Shown here piece after piece: positions 18,256-26,741 of a stretch of DNA of 64,000 nucleotides. The DNA lies in NCBI GenBank assembly GCA_965262845.1, contig CBDHFX010000001.1, positions 248,001-312,000 of the forward strand, in the 5' to 3' direction. Each line of letters opens with the position of its first letter. The first letter of the stretch is position 1. Origin of the DNA: ECT2AJA-044 sp965262845 (GTDB lineage Bacteria > Bacteroidota > Bacteroidia > Flavobacteriales > ECT2AJA-044). Under the pieces are notes generated by a model that did not search any database, was not told the DNA's origin, and was given only the letters and a program-made list of their open reading frames with translations. The translations under genes and the position numbers were made by a program.

Positions 18256-18284
18256 AAAAAAGGAACCTATTTCAGTTCCTTTTA
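18256..18284 (+). terminator. Terminator after the O-methyltransferase gene
   Basis: AAAAGGAAC / GTTCCTTTT with a 7-base loop: a perfect stem with A-run before and T-run after, so it can work both ways. The remaining 18285-18506 shows nothing else that I can support; an 83-codon frame across it is probably chance. Confidence 0.75.
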
Positions 18285-18506
18285 TTATTATGTTTTCATT
18301 AAACTGCAAAATTATTCCTTTTGCGATCAGAGAGGTCCAACAGGTTTATTGATATTGGCATATTTGTTGTTAATTTGTATATGGGACAAACGGGGATTTG
18401 TCCCTGTCGTTCTCTTTTTGCTCATCAGCATGGCACATCCGTTCCTGCCATTTACAGGTGGCTACGTGAGCTATTAATACCTGAATGACAAATATAAGAT
18501 CCCGCT

Positions 18507-20723
18507 ATGATCATTCATCGCAACATCAGGTCATATAACAAGCAGGTGCCCAGGGTTTTGATTGGCATGGCTTGTCATTCCAGGAGGTTCTTCCACGGAC
18601 TGATGGTGATGATCCTGGTACTCGTTTCGAATATTGCGGGAGCATGGCATATCGTGGGAGGGGAGCTTTATTACGAGTGTATAGGGAACAACGATTACAT
18701 GATTACCCTCAAAATTTACCGCGACTGTAATTCGCAGGGGGCGCCTTTTGATGATCCGGCATATATTGGGATCTATGATGGATCCGGAAGCATATTGATC
18801 CAAACGTTTGCATTATATAACCCCGCGATCGCAGGTGTACCCCCATACATAAATAATCCTTGCCTTGTGGGTTCACCAAACGTGTGCGTGGAAGAAGGCA
18901 CTTATGCAGATATTGTAAACCTGCCTCCTCGTCCGGGAGGCTACATCCTGGTTTATCAGCGCTGTTGCCGCAATGCCAGTATCAATAACATTTCCTTTCC
19001 CGAGGATCAGGGTGCAACCTATGCTACAAAGATACCAGGACCGCCCTATCACTGCAATAATTCTGCGTTCTTCAACCATTTTCCGCCCATTGTCCTCTGT
19101 ACGAACGACACCCTGCAATTTGATCACAGTGCTACGGATCTGGATGGGGATTCCCTCTATTATCGATTCGCGATACCGTATAGCGGAGGATCACAGATGA
19201 ATCCAATGCCGGTGCCACCTCAACCGCCCCCCTTCCCCAACGTACTTTGGAATCCGGGGTACACGGCCAATTATCCGATCGATGCAAATCCGGCCTTTAC
19301 TATTGACCCGATCACGGGGGAGTTGACAGGATCGCCAACGCTCGTCGGGCAATATGTGATGACTATAGTGGCCGAGGAATATCGGAATGGCGTGTTGCTG
19401 GCGGAAAACAGGCGTGATTTTCAGTTTAATACAGAATTTTGCTTAAGTGCAACCCAAGCGGGAATAGCGCCCCAAACGCAGTTCTGTGCGGGAACGACCT
19501 ATGATTTTAATCAACAATGTCTCTTTACGACTTATTATTTCTGGGATTTTGGTGATCCGACTACAACGACAGATACAAGTTCCTTTACAGATCCCAGCTA
19601 CACCTACCCGGACACAGGAACGTATACCGTAACCCTGATCGCCAATCCCGGATATTCATGTGCGGATACCATTACGGCGGAAGTGGAAATTTCAGAGGAA
19701 CTTTTGGTGAACTTTGACTTTAGCGGTGTGACCTGTATTGACGGAAATTTTCTTGACTTTACGTTGCTCAGTCAGCACACGCCCGATGCCGTATTTGATT
19801 GGGATTTCGGGGACGGCACATCAAGCCAGCAAATGAATCCAACCAAGTCTTACACCTCGGATGGGGAATACTATGTAACACTTACGGTCAATGAGAACAA
19901 TTGTACGACGTTCCTGACCGATACGGTGCGGATCTTTTTGCCAGTCGAACCCGCCTTTGACGATGACACCTTGTGGGGTTGCGCACCTTTTACGGTTAAC
20001 TTTGCCGATGAGACCAATACCTGGGCCAATATCAACTATTTGTGGGAATTTGGGGATGGATCGGCCAGTACCCTGGACAGCCCTGCACATACCTACCAGG
20101 TACCAGGGTCCTACAGCGTGAGGTTGACCATAGAAGTGTTGGAAGGCTGTATAGATACTCATGTGGTCGTAGTCGAAGATATGATCGTTGTGGATCCGAG
20201 TCCGATCGCCGGGTTTTTTGTAGATCCGGAGGAGACCTCTTTCTTTGATCCGGTCGTGTTTGTTACTGATACGAGCATTGGGTCGTATTGGGTCATGTTC
20301 GACATGGGAGATTCCACCACATACTCGGCGCCCTATTTTGAGCACCATTATACGGAGGACGGCCTATACACGGTACGCCAGGTCGTTAGGAACGATTATG
20401 GTTGTACAGATACGGCCTACAGGACCGTAGTGGTGAAACCTGAATACCTTTTATATGTGCCGAATGTATTCACACCCAACCAGGATGGGTTAAATGAGAT
20501 GTTTTTGCCCAAGGTTTTCGGAGAGGTTGAATACGAATTTTCGATTTACAACCGATGGGGCAATCGAATATTTTATACCACCGAAGTGGATGAGGGCTGG
20601 AGTGGCTTGGACCCAAAAAAGGATCGCCCTGCTCCGCAGGACACCTATCTGTGGGAGATCAGGATCCTGGATGTAGATGGGAACAGCCATCGCGAGACCG
20701 GATATTTTTCCCTGATCCGGTAG
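18507..20723 (+). CDS. PKD-repeat surface protein with type B (gliding-motility) T9SS C-terminus
   Basis: 738 residues; an ATG at 18567 is an alternative that puts the signal peptide (MVMILVLVSNIAGA) closer to the N-terminus. A cysteine-containing N-terminal beta region (about 40-320) is followed by four PKD-like repeats, each with a W/F-D/E-F-G-D core (near 350, 435, 525 and 600: YYFWDFGDP, FDWDFGDGTS, LWEFGDGSAS, FDMGDSTTY). The last ~90 residues carry the gliding-motility-associated C-terminal domain: VPNVFTPNQDGLNEMF and FSIYNRWGNRIFYT. It is likely an adhesin or matrix protein exported by T9SS. Its TAG stop abuts the stop of the convergent MATE gene with no base between. Confidence 0.88.
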   Translation: MIIHRNIRSYNKQVPRVLIGMACHSRRFFHGLMVMILVLVSNIAGAWHIVGGELYYECIGNNDYMITLKIYRDCNSQGAPFDDPAYIGIYDGSGSILIQTFALYNPAIAGVPPYINNPCLVGSPNVCVEEGTYADIVNLPPRPGGYILVYQRCCRNASINNISFPEDQGATYATKIPGPPYHCNNSAFFNHFPPIVLCTNDTLQFDHSATDLDGDSLYYRFAIPYSGGSQMNPMPVPPQPPPFPNVLWNPGYTANYPIDANPAFTIDPITGELTGSPTLVGQYVMTIVAEEYRNGVLLAENRRDFQFNTEFCLSATQAGIAPQTQFCAGTTYDFNQQCLFTTYYFWDFGDPTTTTDTSSFTDPSYTYPDTGTYTVTLIANPGYSCADTITAEVEISEELLVNFDFSGVTCIDGNFLDFTLLSQHTPDAVFDWDFGDGTSSQQMNPTKSYTSDGEYYVTLTVNENNCTTFLTDTVRIFLPVEPAFDDDTLWGCAPFTVNFADETNTWANINYLWEFGDGSASTLDSPAHTYQVPGSYSVRLTIEVLEGCIDTHVVVVEDMIVVDPSPIAGFFVDPEETSFFDPVVFVTDTSIGSYWVMFDMGDSTTYSAPYFEHHYTEDGLYTVRQVVRNDYGCTDTAYRTVVVKPEYLLYVPNVFTPNQDGLNEMFLPKVFGEVEYEFSIYNRWGNRIFYTTEVDEGWSGLDPKKDRPAPQDTYLWEIRILDVDGNSHRETGYFSLIR

Positions 20724-22067
20724 CTACAACCTGATCTTACGGCTCAACCACTGAAAGCGGGACAGGAGCAAAACGGCAGACACGGTTAATCCGGCCGCGA
20801 GGCCGTACCATATTCCGCGCTCATTGTAGCCCATTGGGAACGCAAGGTAGTAGCCCAATGGGATGCCGATGATCCAGTAGGCAAGGAGTGTGAACACGGT
20901 TGGAATGCGCACGTCTTCGAGTCCGCGCAAGGCACCGAGGGCCACAACCTGGGTTCCGTCGGAGAGCTGGAAGATCGCGGCAATGAACAGCAGGGCTGCA
21001 GCGGATTCGATCACCTGCCAATCATCAATATAGAGCTGGGCCAATCCTTTCCCGCAGGTCAGGAAGAGTACTCCGGCAGCGGCCATGAACAGAATGGCGA
21101 GCAGTATGGAAGAGAAGGCTGCCATACGCAGGTTATGACGGTCTTTGAGGCCGCGCTGATTTCCCACGCGTATGGTTGCCGCTGCTCCGAGCCCACTCGC
21201 GAGCATAAAGCTGATTGAGGCCAGATTCACAGCGATCTGGTGAGAAGCCAGTGCTTCAGCGGAGATCTGACCGATCCAAATGGCGGCTATCACAAATGCG
21301 CCTATTTCGAAGAGCATCTGGAGGGAGGTTGGGATACCGATCTGAAGCAGCTTTCCGAAATAATCGCGCTGCTGCCAGGGCATGGAAAAAAAATAAGGCC
21401 TGAACGGCCTGAAGAGGCCCGACCTCCATAAATAGTAGCCGATCCCGACAACCATTAGGGTGCGGCTGATCAATGTTGCGATACCGGCACCATTGAGGCC
21501 ATAGGCCGGAAACCCCCAATGTCCGTAGATCAGCAGCCAATTGAGTCCGACATTGAGCAAATTTGCCGACAGGGAGATCAGCATTGGTTCGAAGGTGTGC
21601 GAAAGCCCTTCCATAAACTGCCGAAAAGCCTGAAAGACCATAAGCGGCAGGAAAGAAAAGGTGATAATGCGGAGATAGGGATAGGCGAGGGTCATAACCT
21701 CAGGTTCCTGGTTGAGCTGATCGAGAAAGGGCCAGGAAGCAAACATGAGCCCGCCCAGGACGACTGTAACGATGAGATTAAGGGCTAGCGTGTGGCGGAG
21801 CATGGAGCCAATACGACGATACTTTCCTTCGGTGTGGGCACGGGCAACAATGGGAGTGACAGCCTGGGAAATGCCATAGCCGATCACAAAGATGACCAGC
21901 CAGACACTGCTAGCGAAAGCGACGGCGGCAAGTGGCTCAGCACCCAGCCGGCCAACCATGACACTATCCGCCACCCCTACCATAATATGTCCCAGTTGGG
22001 AAAGCATCACGGGATAGGCCAGCTTGAAATTCAGGCGAATATGTTCACGCAGGCTGAGATCCGACAT
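20724..22067 (-). CDS. MATE-family efflux transporter
   Basis: 447 residues with about twelve membrane helices in two similar halves, as in NorM-type sodium- or proton-driven multidrug exporters. Typical blocks: YPVMLSQLGHIMVGVADSVM at the N-terminus, GYGISQAVTPIVARAHTEGK, and in the second half SFMLASGLGAAATIRVGNQR. I chose the ATG at 22067 (MSDLSLREHI) because the -7 box at 22074-22081 overlaps the TTG three codons upstream. That placement puts the likely transcription start at or next to the ATG, so the message may be almost leaderless. Confidence 0.93.
   Translation of the reverse strand: MSDLSLREHIRLNFKLAYPVMLSQLGHIMVGVADSVMVGRLGAEPLAAVAFASSVWLVIFVIGYGISQAVTPIVARAHTEGKYRRIGSMLRHTLALNLIVTVVLGGLMFASWPFLDQLNQEPEVMTLAYPYLRIITFSFLPLMVFQAFRQFMEGLSHTFEPMLISLSANLLNVGLNWLLIYGHWGFPAYGLNGAGIATLISRTLMVVGIGYYLWRSGLFRPFRPYFFSMPWQQRDYFGKLLQIGIPTSLQMLFEIGAFVIAAIWIGQISAEALASHQIAVNLASISFMLASGLGAAATIRVGNQRGLKDRHNLRMAAFSSILLAILFMAAAGVLFLTCGKGLAQLYIDDWQVIESAAALLFIAAIFQLSDGTQVVALGALRGLEDVRIPTVFTLLAYWIIGIPLGYYLAFPMGYNERGIWYGLAAGLTVSAVLLLSRFQWLSRKIRL
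20789..20805 (+). repeat. ATC-hairpin repeat, loop GCGA
   Basis: ATC-CGGCC-GCGA-GGCCG, perfect stem, GNRA loop, inside the MATE gene (antisense to it). Confidence 0.6.
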
Positions 22068-22073
22068 TGAAAG

Positions 22074-22081
22074 CAAAGGTA
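22074..22081 (-). promoter_or_regulatory. -7 box of the MATE gene
   Basis: Minus-strand TACCTTTG, a perfect TAnnTTTG. It ends only 7 bases before the ATG at 22067; no TTG at -33. Confidence 0.45.
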
Positions 22082-22139
22082 TTTTAATCTGTACATGGCC
22101 GGCGATCTATGTGTAGAGTAAAATTTTTTAAAAAAATAA

Positions 22140-22171
22140 TTTGTCAAAAAGAAAAATAATTACGTCCTTTG
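22140..22171 (+). promoter_or_regulatory. Promoter of the small T9SS-domain gene
   Basis: TTTG (22140-22143), 20-base spacer, then GTCCTTTG (two mismatches to TAnnTTTG). It lies 41 bases before the ATG. Confidence 0.4.
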
Positions 22172-22211
22172 AATTAGCTGTGGCGGAATACATTTTTAAA
22201 AGATTGATCTT

Positions 22212-22544
22212 ATGTTGAAAAAAGTACTTTTCGTTTTAGCGGTGTTTATCGGATCCCTTGCTGTTCAGGCGGAAAGGGACGATAAGTCATTCCGCATTTA
22301 TCCAAATCCTGCGGTTGACGAAGTAATTTTCCATTTTGAAGACGACGTTGCCCTGAAAGGGGGAACTATCTCTATCTACAATACGATTGGCGCATTGGTC
22401 GGTCAAATTCCGGTTGGCCCTTCGTTGGATCTTCGTTTTAAGATCCCTCAGCAATGGGCTCCGGGACTGTATATTGTGACTTTTGAAGATACGGATGGAG
22501 CGAGGTCGGTTCCAATCAAGCTCACCATCAAGTCAACGATCTGA
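22212..22544 (+). CDS. Mini-protein: signal peptide plus T9SS type A sorting domain only
   Basis: 110 residues. The signal peptide (MLKKVLFVLAVFIGSLAVQA) is followed after six residues by a nearly complete type A sorting domain: FRIYPNPAVDEVIFHFEDD, then TISIYNTIGALVGQIPVG and the closing WAPGLYIVTFED. There is no cargo domain. It keeps its own start, predicted promoter and AT-rich leader, so it does not look like the tail of a broken gene. It could compete for, or report to, the T9SS sortase, or be a peptide anchored on the surface. The 129 bases to the convergent carboxylase gene hold no clear terminator. Confidence 0.85.
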   Translation: MLKKVLFVLAVFIGSLAVQAERDDKSFRIYPNPAVDEVIFHFEDDVALKGGTISIYNTIGALVGQIPVGPSLDLRFKIPQQWAPGLYIVTFEDTDGARSVPIKLTIKSTI

Positions 22545-22673
22545 GCTTTGAGTGTCCCGTTTCAGTGGAAAGCCGGTTTTTCTTGTTTTTGGCTGAAGCA
22601 AAAAAGATCCTGATCTGCTGAAGATCTGAAATGGAGCTCATTTCTTCGCAGGGATAGCGGAATATGCCCCCGA

Positions 22674-24302
22674 TCAGGTCTGGAGTACGCCTGTATTGTA
22701 CTGTTTCCCAACCGGAGCGTGGTTCGCCATTTCAATTCCCACGCTGAGCACCTTGCGGGTATCCCGCGGGTCAATTACCGCATCAATCCATAAACGTGAG
22801 GCTGCATAGTAGGGCGATGTCTGACTTTCATATCCCTTTTTGATCTTCCCGAGCAATTCCGCTTCTTTTTCCGGCGTGATCTTTTCACCTTTTGCGTTTA
22901 GCCGGCTTCTTTCAATCTGAAGCAGCACTTCTGCAGCCTGGGACCCGCCCATTACCGCGATGCTGGCCGTGGGCCACCCCACAATGAGCCTCGGATCGTA
23001 GGCCTTGCCGCACATGGCGTAATTCCCTGCCCCGTAGCTGTTCCCAACGATCACCGTAAACTTAGGGACCACGCTGTTGCTCATAGCATTCACCATCTTA
23101 GCACCGTCCTTGATGATACCTCCGTGTTCGCTGCGCGATCCGACCATGAATCCGGTCACGTCCTGCAGGAATACCAGCGGGATCTTTTTCTGGTTACAAT
23201 TCATGATGAAGCGAGCCGCCTTGTCTGCCGAATCACTGTAAATTACACCGCCTAATTGCATTTCGCCTTTTTTGCTTTTCGCAATCTTACGCTGATTTGC
23301 TACGATCCCGACTGCCCAGCCATCAATCCTTGCATATCCGCAGACTATTGTTTGGCCATACCGGGCCTTGTATTCCTCCCAACTGTCTGCATCGATCAGA
23401 TGCCTGATCAGTTCATGGGTATCGTAGGGTTTGTCGCGTTTCTCAGGCAGGATCCCCATGATCTCCTCCGGCGATTTCGCAGGCTCTTTTGGTTCGGTCC
23501 AATGGAATCCGGCCTTGTCGAAATCACCCATCTTATCCATGATGTTCCTAATGGAATCCAAACAGTCTTTATCATCCTTGCTTTTGTAATCGGTCACTCC
23601 CGATATTTCGCAGTGGGTGGTTGCACCGCCCAGGGTTTCGTTATCGATATTCTCACCGATCGCCGCTTTTACCAGGTAGCTTCCGGCCAGAAAGATGGAG
23701 CCGGTTTTGTCTACGATCAACGCCTCATCGCTCATGATGGGCAGGTAGGCTCCACCCGCAACGCAGGACCCCATAATGGCGGCGATCTGAGGGATTCCCA
23801 TGCTGCTCATCACCGCATTGTTCCGGAAGATCCGCCCAAAATGCTCCTTATCCGGAAATATTTCGTCCTGCATAGGCAAAAAAACCCCTGCCGAATCCAC
23901 CAGGTAGATGATCGGGAGCCGGTTTTCCATAGCGATTTCCTGTGCCCGCAGGTTTTTTTTACCGGTGACTGGGAACCAGGCTCCTGCCTTCACCGTGGCA
24001 TCATTGGCAACCACAACGCATTGCCGGCCCTGCACATAGGCGATCTCGACCACCACCCCTCCACCTGGACATCCGCCGTATTCCTCATACATCCCCTCAC
24101 CGGCAAACGCTCCGATCTCAACCCGGGGCCGGCCGGCATCCACCAGATAATGGATCCGCTCGCGCGCTGTCAGCTTTCCCTGCGCATGCTGCTTCCCGAT
24201 CTTGCCCTTCCCGCCGCCCAGGCGGATCTTTGCCAGGCGCTGTTCCAAATCCGAAACCAGTAGCTTCAGCGCATCTTCATTTTTATTGAATTCGATATCC
24301 AT
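22674..24302 (-). CDS. Acyl-CoA carboxylase beta (carboxyltransferase) subunit
   Basis: 542 residues of the biotin-dependent acyl-CoA carboxylase family (propionyl-/methylcrotonyl-CoA type). It transfers carboxyl from carboxybiotin to an acyl-CoA. Visible: GKLTARERIHYLVD, the first-half oxyanion region GSCVAGGAYLPIMSDEAL, IFLAGSYLVKAAIGE, and the second-half VGNSYGAGNYAMCGKAYDPR and GWPTASIAVMGGSQAAEVL. The N-terminal sequence and length resemble the methylcrotonyl-CoA type used in leucine breakdown, but substrate cannot be fixed by eye. No biotin-carboxylase subunit is adjacent. A good promoter lies upstream, with a 16-base palindrome in its spacer. Confidence 0.93.
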   Translation of the reverse strand: MDIEFNKNEDALKLLVSDLEQRLAKIRLGGGKGKIGKQHAQGKLTARERIHYLVDAGRPRVEIGAFAGEGMYEEYGGCPGGGVVVEIAYVQGRQCVVVANDATVKAGAWFPVTGKKNLRAQEIAMENRLPIIYLVDSAGVFLPMQDEIFPDKEHFGRIFRNNAVMSSMGIPQIAAIMGSCVAGGAYLPIMSDEALIVDKTGSIFLAGSYLVKAAIGENIDNETLGGATTHCEISGVTDYKSKDDKDCLDSIRNIMDKMGDFDKAGFHWTEPKEPAKSPEEIMGILPEKRDKPYDTHELIRHLIDADSWEEYKARYGQTIVCGYARIDGWAVGIVANQRKIAKSKKGEMQLGGVIYSDSADKAARFIMNCNQKKIPLVFLQDVTGFMVGSRSEHGGIIKDGAKMVNAMSNSVVPKFTVIVGNSYGAGNYAMCGKAYDPRLIVGWPTASIAVMGGSQAAEVLLQIERSRLNAKGEKITPEKEAELLGKIKKGYESQTSPYYAASRLWIDAVIDPRDTRKVLSVGIEMANHAPVGKQYNTGVLQT

Positions 24303-24324
24303 TATAACGTTTTGTACAGGGGTT

Positions 24325-24356
24325 CAAAAATACCTGCCTCACGGCAGGATGACAAA
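24325..24356 (-). promoter_or_regulatory. Promoter of the acyl-CoA carboxylase gene
   Basis: On the minus strand: TTTG (24353-24356), 20-base spacer including the palindrome at 24333-24348, then a perfect -7 box TATTTTTG (24325-24332), 22 bases before the ATG. One of the best promoter matches in the window. Confidence 0.65.
24333..24350 (-). repeat. ATC-hairpin repeat, loop GTGA, in promoter spacer
   Basis: Minus strand ATC-CTGCC-GTGA-GGCAG; the stem extends to 6 bp (CCTGCC/GGCAGG, 24333-24348). It sits exactly between the -33 and -7 boxes, so it may double as an operator. Confidence 0.6.
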
Positions 24357-24450
24357 TTACAGCCCCTGAAGTTTGCGATCGGGGCCCTTTTGGTGCCACT
24401 TTACGGTATTCGGGCAGTTGTTCATATTCGAAATTGATCGCCATGGAGCC

Positions 24451-24467
24451 ATCTTGCCGTGAGGCAA
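24451..24467 (+). repeat. ATC-hairpin repeat, loop GTGA
   Basis: ATC-TTGCC-GTGA-GGCAA, about 40 bases downstream of the lepB stop and opposite in orientation to the copy at 24333. Between the two, 24361-24395 holds a GCCCC/GGGGC stem that may end lepB transcription. Confidence 0.6.
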
Positions 24468-24508
24468 TCCATTAAGAGCCCGGCAAAAAACAGACTGACC
24501 TAAGGAAC

Positions 24509-26017
24509 TTATGCGGCATTTTTCCGGCGTTTTTGGAAAAAACGATAACCGAAGTAGGCAGCGACGAGCACGATGAAATAAGGGAAAAGTGATTTGCGCG
24601 GGCCCTTGCCGTGGACCATTGTGAAAACGCGTTCGGTGCGGATCTTGCTGAACCCTTCCCGGGATTTGTCGTAGCTCATCCAGATGAAAACGGCTTTTCC
24701 GACGATATGATCTTCCGGCACAAAGCCCCAGAAGCGCGAGTCAAGGGAATTATGGCGGTTATCTCCCATCATCCAGTAGTAATCCATTCCGAAGGTATAG
24801 GTGTTGGCCAAAGCTCCGTCAATGAAGATCTCGTTGCCGCTGACTTCCAGATCATGTCCTTCATAGAAGTTGATAATGCGCTCGTAAAGGCGAATGTTTT
24901 CCGGCGTAATGCTTACGGTAGCACCCTTTTCGGGAATATACAGCGGACCTAAATTGTCTGCGTTCCACGGAAAGATCCGCGGTTCCTGCGGAAAGATCAC
25001 CTCGTTGACCTGTGTGGCCGGTTTAATGATCGGTTCCACACTTTCGACATTACTGAACTGGCGGAGTTTTTCCACATTTTCCTGTGTCAGCCGGAAGATG
25101 AAATCGGTCCGTGAACTCTGTCCGTATTCCGTAATGTCCATTTCGAGTAAGGTTTTGCGGTTAAATCCCTGTCCGTTCGTACGCACCAGATAAGTGAATT
25201 GCGGATTGGCGCGTTCCGGCAACCAAGCAGGATCGCCATTTATGTAAAGCTGACTTTGGTCAATGCGGATCGAATCACCCGGGATGCCTACACAGCGCTT
25301 GATGTAGTTGGTTCGTTTGTCAACGGGCAGGTCTGAGTCCATTGGGTAGTTGAAGACCACGATGTCCTTGTTTTTTACCTTGCCGAATCCGGGTAGGCGG
25401 TGATAGTCGAATTCCAACCAGTCCACAAACGACGGGAACCCCAGCAAGGGTACGGTATTGTGCATCAGCGGAAGGCTTAATGGGGTCATCGGCATACGCG
25501 GGCCATAGCTCATCTTTGATACAAAGAGGAAATCCCCGATCATCATGGACTTTTCCATAGAGGAAGTTGGAATAGTGTAAGCCTCTATGGTAAAGGTTCG
25601 GATGACCGTTGCCGCAACGATGGCGAAGGTGATGGCCTCGATCCATTCCCGACCTCCGGTTTTGACCCCCCGCAAGCGGGCTCCTTCGTATTTAGTGCCC
25701 TTATTCGCGCCAATAACGGCCAAATAGGATCCAAGAGTGAGCATAAGCAGAATCTTATCTGATCCGGAGCGTTTTCCAAAGACCTGTAGTACCTCCACCA
25801 GCACGACAATTGTCATGATCCATCCGACCATAGGCAACCCGAGCAAGAGGATCCACCACCATGGTCTTTGTATAACCTTAAGGATCTGGAGTGTGGAGTA
25901 TATGGGTATGAGCAGAACGAGCGGATTCCGGTCAACCTTGCGGAAGAGCTGACGGAAAATGATAAACTGCCAGATATGGCCAGCGATCAGGATCAACGGG
26001 GCTTCGAGTAGAGTCAT
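24509..26017 (-). CDS. lepB: Signal peptidase I
   Basis: Cleaves signal peptides from exported proteins at the outer face of the inner membrane. 502 residues, the large Bacteroidota form. I chose the ATG at 26017 because it overlaps the dapB stop (ATGA). Two or three N-terminal membrane helices carry the extra upstream region; the catalytic serine is in IPTSSMEKSMMIGD (Ser ~153) and the catalytic lysine in TNYIKRCVGIPGDSI (Lys ~240). About 130 residues are inserted before the last conserved block YYWMMGDNRHNSLDSR. A C-terminal membrane helix and basic tail (FFQKRRKNAA) end it. It is last of the parA-parB-DUF5683-dapB-lepB operon. Confidence 0.95.
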   Translation of the reverse strand: MTLLEAPLILIAGHIWQFIIFRQLFRKVDRNPLVLLIPIYSTLQILKVIQRPWWWILLLGLPMVGWIMTIVVLVEVLQVFGKRSGSDKILLMLTLGSYLAVIGANKGTKYEGARLRGVKTGGREWIEAITFAIVAATVIRTFTIEAYTIPTSSMEKSMMIGDFLFVSKMSYGPRMPMTPLSLPLMHNTVPLLGFPSFVDWLEFDYHRLPGFGKVKNKDIVVFNYPMDSDLPVDKRTNYIKRCVGIPGDSIRIDQSQLYINGDPAWLPERANPQFTYLVRTNGQGFNRKTLLEMDITEYGQSSRTDFIFRLTQENVEKLRQFSNVESVEPIIKPATQVNEVIFPQEPRIFPWNADNLGPLYIPEKGATVSITPENIRLYERIINFYEGHDLEVSGNEIFIDGALANTYTFGMDYYWMMGDNRHNSLDSRFWGFVPEDHIVGKAVFIWMSYDKSREGFSKIRTERVFTMVHGKGPRKSLFPYFIVLVAAYFGYRFFQKRRKNAA

Positions 26018-26730
26018 AGGTTCAGAAGGTCTTTCATACCGAACAGGCCCACTTTCCCGGGCAGCCATTCGGCGGCAAGTGTGGCCCCGAGGGCAAATCC
26101 CTTTCGGTTTTTGGCTTCGTGGCGCAGCATGATCTTATCTATAGGGCTTTCGTAGACGATCTCGTGGGTTCCGGGCACATCACCCTGCCGTTTGGAGTGG
26201 ATCGAAATTTTATCTCTTTCGCCCTCACGGGCGGATGCCCACCCGCATTTCCGATCGAGTTCACTGATAATATCCTCAGCCAGCGTGATTGCCGTACCGC
26301 TTGGAGCATCCTTCTTATGCGTATGGTGGATCTCGGTCATGCTCACGTCGTAGTTGGCGAAAGGATCCATCAGTTTGGCCAGATACTGGTTCACAGCGAA
26401 AAGGAGGTTAACGCCTAAGCTGAAGTTGGAGGCGTAGAAGAACGTGCCGTTCACATCGGCCCGCAGGGCCATGATGTGATCCCAATCGCTCAGCCATCCG
26501 GTAGTACCGCTCAATGTGGGAACGCCGGCTCGGAGCGACCATCCGATGAGATCGGCAGCAGCTTCGGGGCAACTAAAATCAATGGCGACATCGCAGTTCG
26601 AAAGGTCCGAATCATCCAGTTTATTCCGGTTTTCAGAGGTGACTTTCAAAGACACGGAGTGGCCCCGTTCAAGAGCAACAGCTTCGATCTCACGGCCCAT
26701 GGTTCCGTAACCGAGGAGGGCGATATTCAT
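26014..26730 (-). CDS. dapB: 4-hydroxy-tetrahydrodipicolinate reductase
   Basis: NAD(P)H-dependent step of lysine and meso-diaminopimelate synthesis. 238 residues, normal for Bacteroidota. Motifs: the Rossmann start MNIALLGYGTMGREIEAVAL, VAIDFSCPEAA, LSGTTGWLSD, and the catalytic block EIHHTHKKDAPSGTAITLAE with the active His-His and Lys; then RQGDVPGTHEIVYES. It overlaps lepB by 4 bases and follows the DUF5683 gene by 11. An ATC-hairpin repeat copy lies within it. Confidence 0.96.
   Translation of the reverse strand: MNIALLGYGTMGREIEAVALERGHSVSLKVTSENRNKLDDSDLSNCDVAIDFSCPEAAADLIGWSLRAGVPTLSGTTGWLSDWDHIMALRADVNGTFFYASNFSLGVNLLFAVNQYLAKLMDPFANYDVSMTEIHHTHKKDAPSGTAITLAEDIISELDRKCGWASAREGERDKISIHSKRQGDVPGTHEIVYESPIDKIMLRHEAKNRKGFALGATLAAEWLPGKVGLFGMKDLLNL
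26220..26236 (-). repeat. ATC-hairpin repeat, loop GTGA
   Basis: Minus strand ATC-CGCCC-GTGA-GGGCG, inside dapB (encodes SAREGE, the same reading as the copy at 3604). Confidence 0.6.
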
Positions 26731-26741
26731 AGCCGGCTAAG

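Noticed and set aside
18226..18477. 83-codon frame with GTG start between the O-methyltransferase and PKD genes
   Set aside because: It runs through a strong terminator hairpin, has a chance-like composition and no family features.
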